From NCBI GenBank assembly GCA_946566415.1, contig CAMNWW010000138.1:1-6171 (forward strand): 6,171 nucleotides of DNA, given 5' to 3'. The position numbers and the translations under genes are program-made. Below the pieces are notes generated by a model. It was not told the DNA's origin. It did no database searches and saw only the letters and a list, made by a program, of their open reading frames with translations. How positions within the stretch are numbered: the first letter of the stretch is position 1; each line of letters begins with the position of its first letter. The DNA comes from an uncultured Lachnospiraceae bacterium (GTDB lineage Bacteria > Bacillota > Clostridia > Lachnospirales > Lachnospiraceae). Below, one piece after another: positions 1 through 5,868 of this stretch.

Positions 1-110
1 CCATGTTCGATATGATAATTCAGGATCTCATCCAATTTATCATAATTAATGCTCTCATCTGCACGAAACGGTGTGATGACCGCCACGCCTGAACCTGTAA
101 AAACAGACAT
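1..110 (-). CDS. dapA: 4-hydroxy-tetrahydrodipicolinate synthase, N-terminal fragment (cut by window edge)
   Basis: Reading the minus strand from the ATG at 110-108 gives 36 codons before the window ends. The start MSVFTGSGVAVITPF followed by a D-x-x-x-x-N-Y-x-K-L pattern is the typical N-terminus of DapA, a TIM-barrel aldolase that condenses pyruvate with aspartate semialdehyde in the cytoplasm, the first committed step of the lysine/diaminopimelate pathway. The catalytic lysine and tyrosine lie outside the window, so activity cannot be judged. The start is supported by a perfect AGGAGG (minus strand, 122-117) six bases upstream. It lies downstream of the SSB-like gene on the same strand but has its own promoter. 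I see no lysine riboswitch in the short leader. A related aldolase of the DapA/NanA family is the main alternative, but the start strongly resembles DapA. Confidence 0.85.
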   Translation of the reverse strand, partial: MSVFTGSGVAVITPFRADESINYDKLDEILNYHIEH

Positions 111-143
111 AATATTCCTCCTCGACTTTACAAAACTAAGTTC

Positions 144-172
144 AGTTTAGCATCAAACAGGAGCGATGTCAA
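144..172 (-). promoter_or_regulatory. Sigma-A-type promoter for dapA
   Basis: On the minus strand there is a perfect -35 TTGACA (172-167), a 17-bp spacer and a -10 TAAACT (149-144), preceded by TG in the extended -10 position (TGCTAAACT). It sits about 34 bases upstream of the dapA start codon. A short inverted repeat, AAACT-N6-AGTTT (133-148), overlaps the -10 and the predicted start point and could be an operator. Confidence 0.8.
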
Positions 173-200
173 TCCAGGCGGATATGGAAAATTTCCTCCC

Positions 201-839
201 TTATTGCTGCAAAGCATCCATACACTCAAGTTTGCTCACCGACACCTCATAGGCGGTACGTTTCTGGCTCTCTGTCTCGGATAATTTTTTTATGTACTCG
301 CGGCTCTGGATCCGCCCTAATACCTGAACATGCTCTCCTACCTCGAATCCGGAAGCATACCGCGCGTTCCTCCCCCAGCAGATGCAAGGGATATAATCCG
401 ATTTACCATAAGGCCGGTTCACGGCTAAAAGCAGGTCGGCGATCTCCCTTCCCAGCGGTGTTTTCCGGTAGATCGGCTCTTTACAGATATAACCGTCAAG
501 CAGGATACTGTTCGTCTTTGACCCGTCCGGCTCCTCCTCCACAAATGCGACTTCTCGAACGAAAACAGATAAAACCAGACGATTCTTTTGTTCTTCGTGC
601 CGGTTGTAAGAACGGAACTGCCCGTATGCCTCAATGTAACTTCCCGTATAATCCTGCGTCACATCAAGCAGCCGTTCTGAAATCATGAGCGGAATTCTGT
701 CGCAGGAGTCGCTGAGCCTTCTTACCAGCACCTCCACCATATAGAATCCTTCTCCAAACACCTCGTGGCTGAACGAGAATCCTGTCGCCACCTGTCCCCT
801 GATAGTTACCTGGTTGTTTTCAATGATCTTATCTGACAT
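201..839 (-). CDS. SSB-like protein with two predicted OB folds
   Basis: 212 residues. Residues about 108-205 resemble bacterial single-stranded DNA-binding proteins: NSILLDGYICKEPIYRKTPLG is close to the SSB strand-1 and strand-2 pattern (G-x-x-x-x-x-P-x-x-x-x-T-P-x-G), followed by LLLAVNR (137-142) and ICWGRNA then VLGRIQSREY (153-182), matching the family's W-G-x-x-A and G-R-x-Q-x-R-x-Y positions. Residues about 8-102 look like a second, more divergent OB fold (VTIRGQV near 11-17, YIEAYGQFRSYN near 68-79). Such a protein is expected to bind single-stranded DNA in the cytoplasm. It lacks the acidic tail ending in D-D-x-P-F that typical SSBs use to recruit partners, so it is probably not the main SSB. 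Canonical SSB has one OB fold per subunit. The start ATG follows a GGAAGGAG at a rather long spacing of about 12 bases. It is divergent from typA. I could not identify a convincing -10/-35 pair for it. The exact role is unknown. Confidence 0.75.
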   Translation of the reverse strand: MSDKIIENNQVTIRGQVATGFSFSHEVFGEGFYMVEVLVRRLSDSCDRIPLMISERLLDVTQDYTGSYIEAYGQFRSYNRHEEQKNRLVLSVFVREVAFVEEEPDGSKTNSILLDGYICKEPIYRKTPLGREIADLLLAVNRPYGKSDYIPCICWGRNARYASGFEVGEHVQVLGRIQSREYIKKLSETESQKRTAYEVSVSKLECMDALQQ

Positions 840-900
840 AATGTTGTAATTCTCCTTCCTTTTCGTCGGCGTATTTTATTTGCCCTGTTTCAATTTGCAT

Positions 901-948
901 CCCTCGTGCCACTGCACTTAAGGGAGGTACTTTTAAGTCAATACTTAA
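901..948. promoter_or_regulatory. Dyad cluster in the SSB-like/typA divergent region
   Basis: Positions 933-948 form a perfect inverted repeat, TTAAGT-CAAT-ACTTAA. A third copy of the half-site, ACTTAA, is at 916-921. Next to it, 901-924 can fold as an imperfect stem: CCCT (901-904) with AGGG (921-924), and GTGC (906-909) with GCAC (914-917) around a CACT loop. The rest of the 840-1076 gap is AT-rich and holds the typA promoter but no further gene. The dyads could be a repressor site or a leader structure of the SSB-like gene; function is inferred from symmetry only. Confidence 0.4.
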
Positions 949-1002
949 TCTATGCTTAGAAAAACACATTTAGAACCAAAATTCAAAAATTTTTCGTAGG
1001 GC

Positions 1003-1030
1003 TTGTAAATTTTTTTAGATATGATAAACT
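1003..1030 (+). promoter_or_regulatory. Probable typA promoter
   Basis: A -35-like TTGTAA (1003-1008), a 16-bp spacer and TAAACT (1025-1030) with an upstream TG in the extended -10 position (TGATAAACT). An A/T tract including AAAAATTTTT (985-994) lies just upstream and could act as an UP element. The predicted start is about 40 bases before the typA ATG. A TATGAT at 1020-1025 is an overlapping alternative -10, but it has no good -35 at the right distance. Confidence 0.55.
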
Positions 1031-1076
1031 ATACAGGTTACAACATTATATAGGTAGAAAAGAAGGATGTAAAACT

Positions 1077-2900
1077 ATGAAAACAAAGCGTGAAGACATC
1101 AGAAATATCGCAATTATCGCCCATGTAGACCATGGAAAAACCACTTTGGTGGACGAGCTGTTAAAGCAGAGCGGCGTATTTCGGGAAAATCAGACGGTTG
1201 CCGAACGCGTCATGGATTCTAACGACATTGAGCGCGAAAGAGGCATAACCATCCTTTCCAAAAATACCGCTGTTTCTTATAAAGGTACCAAGATCAATAT
1301 AATCGACACGCCGGGCCATGCTGATTTCGGCGGCGAAGTGGAACGTGTCCTCAAGATGGTGAACGGCGTCATCCTCGTGGTGGACGCCTTTGAGGGCGCT
1401 ATGCCCCAGACCAAATTCGTCCTCAAAAAAGCGCTGGCGCTCAAACTTCCGGTCATCGTCTGCATTAACAAGATTGACCGCCCCGAGGCGCGTCCGGAAG
1501 GCGTCATCGACGAGGTCATTGAACTTCTTATCGACTTGGGCGCTTCGGACGAACAGCTTGACTGCCCGTTCATCTATGCCTCCGCCCGGGACGGATATGC
1601 CACCTACCATGAAGATGACGAGCCAAAGGATATGATCCCTCTTTTCGAGACGATCCTGGACTATATTCCTGCCCCGGAAGGCGACCCGGATGCAGGCACA
1701 CAGGTCCTTATCAGCACCATCGACTATAATGAATACGTGGGCCGTATCGGTGTGGGCAAAGTAGATAATGGAACCATTTCCGTGAACCAGGAGGTTATCC
1801 TGGTGAATCACCACGATCCTGATAAGCAGAAAAAGGTCAAAATCAGTAAGTTATATGAATTTGACGGACTGAATAAAGTAGACGTAAGGGAAGCGACCAT
1901 CGGCTCTATCGTAGCGATTTCCGGTATTTCCGATATTTCCATCGGCGACACGATCTGTTCGGCAGACTGTCCGAAACCAATCGAATTTCAGAAAATTTCA
2001 GAACCCACAATCGCCATGCAGTTTGTCGTAAACGACAGCCCCTTTGCCGGACGGGAAGGAAAGTACGTGACCTCCCGCCATCTGCGCGACCGTCTGTTCC
2101 GGGAGCTGAACACGGATGTCAGCCTTCGTGTGGAAGAAACGGATAATACCGACAGCTTCAAAGTTTCCGGGCGCGGCGAGCTGCATTTGTCCGTTTTGAT
2201 CGAAAATATGCGCCGGGAAGGGTATGAATTTGCGGTGAGCAAAGCGGAAGTCCTTTATAAAGAAGATGAAAAGGGACGTAAACTTGAGCCTATGGAGATC
2301 GCCTATGTCGATGTGCCGGATGAATTCACCGGAACCGTCATCGACAAATTAAGCCAAAGGAAAGGTGAGCTGCTCAATATGACCGTGTCGAACGGGGGTT
2401 ATACCCGGCTTGAATTTTCTATTCCCTCCCGCGGTCTTATTGGATACCGCGGCGATTTCCTGACGGATACGAAAGGGAACGGAATCATGAATACCGCGTT
2501 CGACGGATATGCTCCTTATAAGGGCGACATCCAGTACCGGAACCAGGGATCGCTTATCGCTTTTGAAACAGGCGAGGCCGTCGCCTACGGTCTGTTCAAC
2601 GCACAGGACAGAGGGATCCTTTTTATCGGCCCGGGCGAAAAGGTCTATGCCGGAATGGTGGTCGGTGAAAACGCCAAGACAGACGACATTGAGCTGAATG
2701 TATGTAAGACCAAACACCTCACCAACACCCGTTCCTCCAGCGCGGACGAAGCGCTTAAACTGACTCCGCCGAAGATCTTAAGCCTTGAGCAGGCGCTGGA
2801 CTTCATTGACACGGATGAGCTTTTGGAGGTAACTCCGAAGTCACTTCGCATCCGCAAAAAAATTCTGGATTCTAAAATGAGAAAACGAGGAATCAGTTAA
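1077..2900 (+). CDS. typA: Ribosome-associated translational GTPase TypA/BipA
   Basis: 607 residues, the usual length for TypA/BipA. All G motifs are present: AHVDHGKT (15-22), the switch I threonine in RERGITI (T58), DTPGH (77-81), NKID (131-134) and SAR (169-171). An EF-Tu-like domain II follows from about residue 205. Then come an EF-G domain III-like part with GRGELHLSVL near 365, a domain V-like part, and the TypA-specific C-terminal domain beginning near the SRGLIGYRGDF segment (about 448-458). TypA binds 70S ribosomes with GTP and supports ribosome assembly and growth under cold or other stress in bacteria where it was studied. The ATG is preceded by AGAAGGA (1061-1067) at a good spacing. 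The stop codon TAA directly abuts the ATG of the next gene, suggesting cotranscription and coupled translation. Nothing appears broken or missing. Confidence 0.97.
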   Translation: MKTKREDIRNIAIIAHVDHGKTTLVDELLKQSGVFRENQTVAERVMDSNDIERERGITILSKNTAVSYKGTKINIIDTPGHADFGGEVERVLKMVNGVILVVDAFEGAMPQTKFVLKKALALKLPVIVCINKIDRPEARPEGVIDEVIELLIDLGASDEQLDCPFIYASARDGYATYHEDDEPKDMIPLFETILDYIPAPEGDPDAGTQVLISTIDYNEYVGRIGVGKVDNGTISVNQEVILVNHHDPDKQKKVKISKLYEFDGLNKVDVREATIGSIVAISGISDISIGDTICSADCPKPIEFQKISEPTIAMQFVVNDSPFAGREGKYVTSRHLRDRLFRELNTDVSLRVEETDNTDSFKVSGRGELHLSVLIENMRREGYEFAVSKAEVLYKEDEKGRKLEPMEIAYVDVPDEFTGTVIDKLSQRKGELLNMTVSNGGYTRLEFSIPSRGLIGYRGDFLTDTKGNGIMNTAFDGYAPYKGDIQYRNQGSLIAFETGEAVAYGLFNAQDRGILFIGPGEKVYAGMVVGENAKTDDIELNVCKTKHLTNTRSSSADEALKLTPPKILSLEQALDFIDTDELLEVTPKSLRIRKKILDSKMRKRGIS

Positions 2901-3788
2901 ATGGATATATTATGGGCATTGTCCGAAATAAGGACACCTTTTTTCGATCATTTTTTTCAGTTTGTGACATACCTAGGGCAGGAACTATTCCTGATCTCTA
3001 TCGTATGCGCGCTTTACTGGTGCGCAGACAAAAAACTTGCCGCCCAGATCGGTTTCACCTATGTCGCTGCGGGTCTTAGCGTTCAGGGCCTTAAAATCGC
3101 GTTCCGTATTCCCAGGCCCTGGGTGTTGGATCCGGATTTCCATGCCGTAGAAAGCGCCGTCCCTGCGGCTACCGGATATTCCTTTCCCAGCGGCCACACA
3201 CAGGCGGGGACAAGCCTTTTTGCGCCTCTTGCCTTCCACACAAAGAAACGGTATCTCAAATGCATTTATACCGCCATGTTTCTTCTGATAGGCCTGTCCC
3301 GTATGTACTTAGGATGCCACACGCCGAAAGACGTCCTTGCCGCAATTTGCGTCTCGCTTCTTGCATCCTGGCTCATTCACAGGTACCAGGATACACTGAC
3401 GGAAAAGCCCCGCCTTACCGGATGGGTATCTCTCACAGTCGCTGCGTTTGCATTTTTGATCTGCCTCTATGCTTTTCTTCTCTATCACGGCGAGGTTATC
3501 GAAGCGCGGTATGCTTCCGACTGTTTCAAAGCGTCGGGCGCCGCGTTTGGTTTTGCCGCAGGCTGGTATCTGGAGCAGAAACATCTGAACTTTTCCCCTG
3601 AAGTATCCGGCTCCCGCCTCGTCTTCCGCTTTTTATTCGGGCTTGCGGTAACTGCCGCCCTTCAGTTTTCTCTGAAGGCCCTGATCGGACAGACATTTGC
3701 CGGACAGATGATACAGCACGCCGTTGTCATTTTCTGGATTATTTATGTATATCCTTACATTTTTACACATTCAAAAGAAAAAAACTGA
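2901..3788 (+). CDS. PAP2-superfamily integral membrane phosphatase
   Basis: 295 residues, strongly hydrophobic, with roughly six or more membrane segments by eye. The three parts of the PAP2 (type 2 phosphatidic acid phosphatase) active-site signature are intact: K65-x6-R72-P73; P96-S97-G98-H99; and S133-R134-x5-H140-x3-D144. H99 and H140 correspond to the catalytic histidines, with H140 forming the phospho-enzyme in the family. The protein probably removes phosphate from a lipid phosphate such as phosphatidate, phosphatidylglycerol phosphate or undecaprenyl pyrophosphate; the sequence does not tell which. The C-terminal half (about 165-290) is a further hydrophobic region beyond the minimal PAP2 core. 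The ATG follows the typA stop with no gap, and its ribosome binding site (GAGGAA, 2887-2892) lies inside the end of typA, so it is likely translated from the typA transcript. The C-terminus is basic and polar (HSKEKN), probably cytoplasmic. Confidence 0.9.
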   Translation: MDILWALSEIRTPFFDHFFQFVTYLGQELFLISIVCALYWCADKKLAAQIGFTYVAAGLSVQGLKIAFRIPRPWVLDPDFHAVESAVPAATGYSFPSGHTQAGTSLFAPLAFHTKKRYLKCIYTAMFLLIGLSRMYLGCHTPKDVLAAICVSLLASWLIHRYQDTLTEKPRLTGWVSLTVAAFAFLICLYAFLLYHGEVIEARYASDCFKASGAAFGFAAGWYLEQKHLNFSPEVSGSRLVFRFLFGLAVTAALQFSLKALIGQTFAGQMIQHAVVIFWIIYVYPYIFTHSKEKN

Positions 3789-3795
3789 AATTTTC

Positions 3796-3824
3796 TTTAC
3801 ACTTTTCTCTTTTTCCGATACAAT
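3796..3824 (+). promoter_or_regulatory. Sigma-A-type promoter for the PsiE-like gene
   Basis: TTTACA (3796-3801), a 17-bp pyrimidine-rich spacer and TACAAT (3819-3824), starting 7 bases after the stop codon of the PAP2 gene. The predicted start is about 35 bases before the ATG at 3866. I see no hairpin terminator between the PAP2 gene and this promoter, so read-through from typA is possible as well. Confidence 0.8.
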
Positions 3825-3865
3825 TTAAATAAAAGCACAGCTATCACGTTTGAAAGGAGAAATGT

Positions 3866-4477
3866 ATGAAAAAGTATTTTGACGCCGGTCTTCAGAAAGT
3901 GACCATTTTTCTGGAAATCTTCATCTCATTGATGCTGGCCGTCGGGATCATCCTTATGGCGCTCCGTCTTGCGCTTTCCCTGACGAACATCCCTGATTTG
4001 GAGGTGTACCCGAATTATGACGACCTTCTGGAGACTTGTTTTAACCTGATCATCGGCGTAGAGCTGATCCGCATGCTGTACCAGCATAAGCCTTCCACGG
4101 TATTCGAGGTGCTGCTTTTTGCCATCGCCCGCCAGATCATCATTGATCACTCCAATCCTGTTTCCAGTCTAATCGGCGTGATCTCCCTCGCACTTTTATT
4201 CGCCACCCGGAAATTCCTGTTCATCGAATTTGATGAATCGGATACCTTTATTTTCCGTGCTTCCTCCAAAGTAAGGCATGTCAATAATATTGTGCATGTC
4301 CATATTCCTTATGAAGATGAACAGACGCTTCTTGACATCATTCAGACTCGTTTTAAAGAGGAAGGCACTGAGATCGGGGTCGGTGCATGCGCCTACTATG
4401 ACAACTTTGGGCTTAGGGTCGCGAAGATGAATCACGGAGGAATCTCCCGCATTGAAGTGATCCGTTCAAAAGCATAA
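3866..4477 (+). CDS. PsiE-like membrane protein with a soluble C-terminal domain
   Basis: 203 residues. Residues about 12-120 hold four hydrophobic segments (roughly 12-38, 57-73, 79-93, 99-120). The segment GVELIRMLYQ (64-73) followed by FEVLLFAIARQIII (80-93) resembles the phosphate-starvation-inducible PsiE family, whose molecular function is unknown. Residues about 125-203 are soluble: a charged linker, then VHVHIPYEDEQTLLDIIQ and a C-terminal part with GLRVAKM and ISRIEVIR (182-200). This tail is longer than the short E. coli PsiE and vaguely resembles the transporter-associated CorC/HlyC-type domain that ends in a similar beta pattern; that comparison is from memory and tentative. The start has a strong AAAGGAG (3853-3859) six bases upstream; the overlapping ATG at 3862 is out of frame. 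It is flanked by its own promoter and that of hpf, so it is probably monocistronic. No convincing phosphate-regulon operator was seen. Confidence 0.65.
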   Translation: MKKYFDAGLQKVTIFLEIFISLMLAVGIILMALRLALSLTNIPDLEVYPNYDDLLETCFNLIIGVELIRMLYQHKPSTVFEVLLFAIARQIIIDHSNPVSSLIGVISLALLFATRKFLFIEFDESDTFIFRASSKVRHVNNIVHVHIPYEDEQTLLDIIQTRFKEEGTEIGVGACAYYDNFGLRVAKMNHGGISRIEVIRSKA

Positions 4478-4494
4478 CTTTTTTGCGTTTTCCA

Positions 4495-4524
4495 TTGCAT
4501 GTACATAGGAAAATGGAGTATAAT
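4495..4524 (+). promoter_or_regulatory. Strong sigma-A-type promoter for hpf
   Basis: TTGCAT (4495-4500), an 18-bp spacer and a perfect TATAAT (4519-4524). Transcription should start near 4531. The spacer contains the palindrome ATGTACAT (4499-4506), and the region is bracketed by TTTTCC (4488-4493) and GGAAAA (4508-4513). The promoter matters for annotation because it places a possible upstream in-frame GTG (4527) before the transcript begins. Confidence 0.85.
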
Positions 4525-4530
4525 AAGTGC

Positions 4531-4652
4531 ATGAACAGAAGATGGAAAATCCTTCCGTCTTTGTCAGTTTTTATCCGGAGGACAAGTTCCAGAGGAGGGA
4601 CATCTTTTGCGAAATATCTCTCCGGAAATTTATGAAAAAGGAGTTGAGCTGT
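4531..4652 (+). promoter_or_regulatory. Long hpf 5' leader with possible structure and upstream ORF
   Basis: About 120 nt lie between the predicted transcript start and the hpf ATG. TCCGGAG (4574-4580) can pair perfectly with CTCCGGA (4620-4626), enclosing a small inner stem of GTTCC (4586-4590) with GGGAC (4597-4601) that includes one G-U pair. Purine-rich, ribosome-binding-site-like stretches (GGAGGA at 4577-4582, GAGGAGGG at 4592-4599) fall inside this fold. An ATG at 4531 opens a 34-codon frame ending with TGA at 4633-4635, just before the hpf ribosome binding site. The frame of hpf itself is also open through the whole leader. It matches no riboswitch class that I recognise. Confidence 0.4.
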
Positions 4653-5192
4653 ATGAAATTTATCATTAGCGGAAGAAACATGGACATTACGCCCGGTCTG
4701 AGACAGGCTGTGGAACAGAAACTGGGTAAACTAGAAAAGTATTTTACTCCTGAAACTGAGATTATCGTAACCTTGAGTGTGGAAAAGGAACGTCAAAAAA
4801 TCGAGGTCACGATTCCTGTCAAGGGCAACATCATCCGCTCTGAACAGGAAAGCAGCGATATGTACGTATCTATTGATTTAGTGGAAGAGATCATTGAGCG
4901 TCAGCTTAGAAAATATAAGACAAAGCTTATTGCTAAGCATCAGGGAGGGCATGACTTCCGCCAGGAATTTATCGAGGAAGATAACGCTGCAGGTTATGAC
5001 CCTGACGAGATCCGGATCGTCCGTACTAAGCGTTTCGGCATCAAACCGATGTTCCCGGAGGACGCGTGTATCCAGATGGAACTTTTGGGGCACAGCTTCT
5101 ATGTGTTCAGCAATGCTGAGACGGACGAGGTCAATGTTGTGTATAGGAGGAAGAACGGCACTTATGGATTGATTGAGCCGGAATTTCAATAA
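4653..5192 (+). CDS. hpf: Ribosome hibernation promoting factor, long form
   Basis: 179 residues from the ATG at 4653, the typical size of long HPF. Residues 1-100 are the S30AE domain (MKFIISGRNMDITPGLR start; SIDLVEEIIERQLRKYK at 73-89) that binds the decoding region of the 30S subunit. Residues about 118-178 are the conserved C-terminal dimerisation domain (IRIVRTKRFGIKPM at 120-133, then EACIQ-like, GHSFYVF at 146-152 and VVYRRKNGTYGLIEP at 162-176). Long HPF joins two 70S ribosomes into inactive 100S dimers in stationary phase or starvation. The start is chosen because AAGGAG (4638-4643) lies nine bases upstream and the family begins exactly here. The frame stays open back to a GTG at 4527, but that codon lies between the -10 box and the predicted transcript start; an in-frame ATG at 4542 has no good ribosome binding site. 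Expression is probably controlled at the promoter and perhaps in the leader. Confidence 0.96.
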   Translation: MKFIISGRNMDITPGLRQAVEQKLGKLEKYFTPETEIIVTLSVEKERQKIEVTIPVKGNIIRSEQESSDMYVSIDLVEEIIERQLRKYKTKLIAKHQGGHDFRQEFIEEDNAAGYDPDEIRIVRTKRFGIKPMFPEDACIQMELLGHSFYVFSNAETDEVNVVYRRKNGTYGLIEPEFQ

Positions 5193-5232
5193 TGATTAGG
5201 TTGTAAATAGAATTGCTGACTTAATAATTTAA

Positions 5233-5281
5233 AAACAGATCCGATATCACTGTTCATCATCTAGTGATGTCGGATCTGTTT
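5233..5281. terminator. Bidirectional intrinsic terminator between hpf and ybjQ
   Basis: A 19-bp stem (5233-5251 with 5263-5281) with a single U-G wobble and an 11-nt loop. On the minus strand it is followed by TTTTTAAATT, a good U-tract for the ybjQ transcript. On the plus strand the stem ends in TTT and continues pyrimidine-rich, 40 bases after the hpf stop. The convergent gene layout fits a shared terminator. Confidence 0.9.
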
Positions 5282-5292
5282 CGTATCTCCTT

Positions 5293-5613
5293 CTATTCTT
5301 CTCCCACTATCCTCACCGCTGTTCCGTAAGCGATCACTTCCGCCGCACCCTGCATCACCGCGGAGGACGCATACCTGACATTGACAATCGCGTCAGCGCC
5401 CAGGCCTTCGGCTTCCTCCACCATACGCTTCGTGGCGATCGCTCTCGCCTCGTTCATCATCTCATTGTAGGCTTTCAGCTCTCCGCCGACAAGAGTCTTA
5501 AATCCCTGTGTGATATCCTTCCCCAGATGCTTCGACTGGATCGTGCTCCCTTTTACAAGACCCAGCATCTCCAGCTTTTTTCCTGTGATGTAATCAGTAT
5601 TGACTAAGATCAT
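5293..5613 (-). CDS. YbjQ/UPF0145 family protein
   Basis: 106 residues from the ATG at 5613-5611. The family pattern is clear: MILVNTDYITGKKLEMLGLV start, KGSTI (21-25), a GGELKAY motif (43-49), an EARAIATKRM helix (55-64), GADAIVNVRY (72-81) and a closing AAEVIAYGTAV (90-100). Members are small cytoplasmic proteins that assemble as oligomers; some databases call them heavy-metal-binding, but no firm function is known, and this sequence has no cysteine and only one histidine (H29), so metal binding by thiols is unlikely. An in-frame GTG at 5622 would add three residues, but AAGGAG (5630-5625) is only two bases from it against eleven bases from the ATG, and relatives begin with MILV, so the ATG is preferred. 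The start overlaps the end of the upstream membrane-protein gene by 20 bases in another frame, indicating an operon and probable coupled translation. Confidence 0.9.
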   Translation of the reverse strand: MILVNTDYITGKKLEMLGLVKGSTIQSKHLGKDITQGFKTLVGGELKAYNEMMNEARAIATKRMVEEAEGLGADAIVNVRYASSAVMQGAAEVIAYGTAVRIVGEE

Positions 5614-5821
5614 CTTCTTCACCGCTCCTTATCTCTTTTATTCTCTGCACGCAGACCGCGATCATTACACCTGCCAAGATAAGTGGAATCAGGCCAAAGA
5701 AAATCCACACCCAGAAAGACGGCACCACTATAAGAGCAGCCATACTGAATATTACAAGATACAGGACCAATATAGCCGTGATAATCACAGGCGCTATCAT
5801 TTTCTTCTCATGTTCCTCCAT
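5594..5821 (-). CDS. Small two-helix membrane protein, function unknown
   Basis: 75 residues with two predicted membrane helices (about 9-32 and 36-58), a short charged N-terminus (MEEHEKK) and a polar, acidic C-terminus (RIKEIRSGEEDDLSQY). The tight hairpin topology suggests both ends are on the same side of the membrane; the basic RIKEIR after helix 2 favours the cytoplasm. The start is well supported by GGAGGT (5834-5829) seven bases upstream. The 3' end overlaps ybjQ by 20 bases and contains its ribosome binding site, so the two are coexpressed. I do not recognise a named family; the conserved-looking GEEDDLS tail may be a contact site. It could assist the YbjQ-like protein at the membrane, which is inference from the overlap alone. 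Confidence 0.8.
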   Translation of the reverse strand: MEEHEKKMIAPVIITAILVLYLVIFSMAALIVVPSFWVWIFFGLIPLILAGVMIAVCVQRIKEIRSGEEDDLSQY

Positions 5822-5868
5822 TTATCCCACCTCCATCTTAGTATTATCTTACCACAGGCAGGACAAAA

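Noticed and set aside
936..941. TTGACT on the minus strand as the -35 of the SSB-like gene
   Set aside because: No -10-like hexamer occurs 16-18 bases downstream; the motif is part of the palindrome instead.
952..999. Short ATG frame of 15 codons before typA
   Set aside because: No ribosome binding site at a useful distance, and it lies upstream of the predicted typA transcript start.
1161..1814. Long minus-strand open frame (217 codons) inside typA
   Set aside because: Antisense to a clear typA coding region; no ribosome binding site or recognisable protein pattern, and its openness follows from typA codon use.
3791..3830. PhoP/Pho-box-like TTTACA motif upstream of the PsiE-like gene
   Set aside because: Only one copy fits, and it is fully explained as the -35 box; no second direct repeat at the required spacing.
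4452..4484. Possible terminator at the end of the PsiE-like gene (TTGAA/TTCAA followed by a T run)
   Set aside because: Only a 5-bp AT-rich stem, with nine bases between the stem and the T run; too weak.
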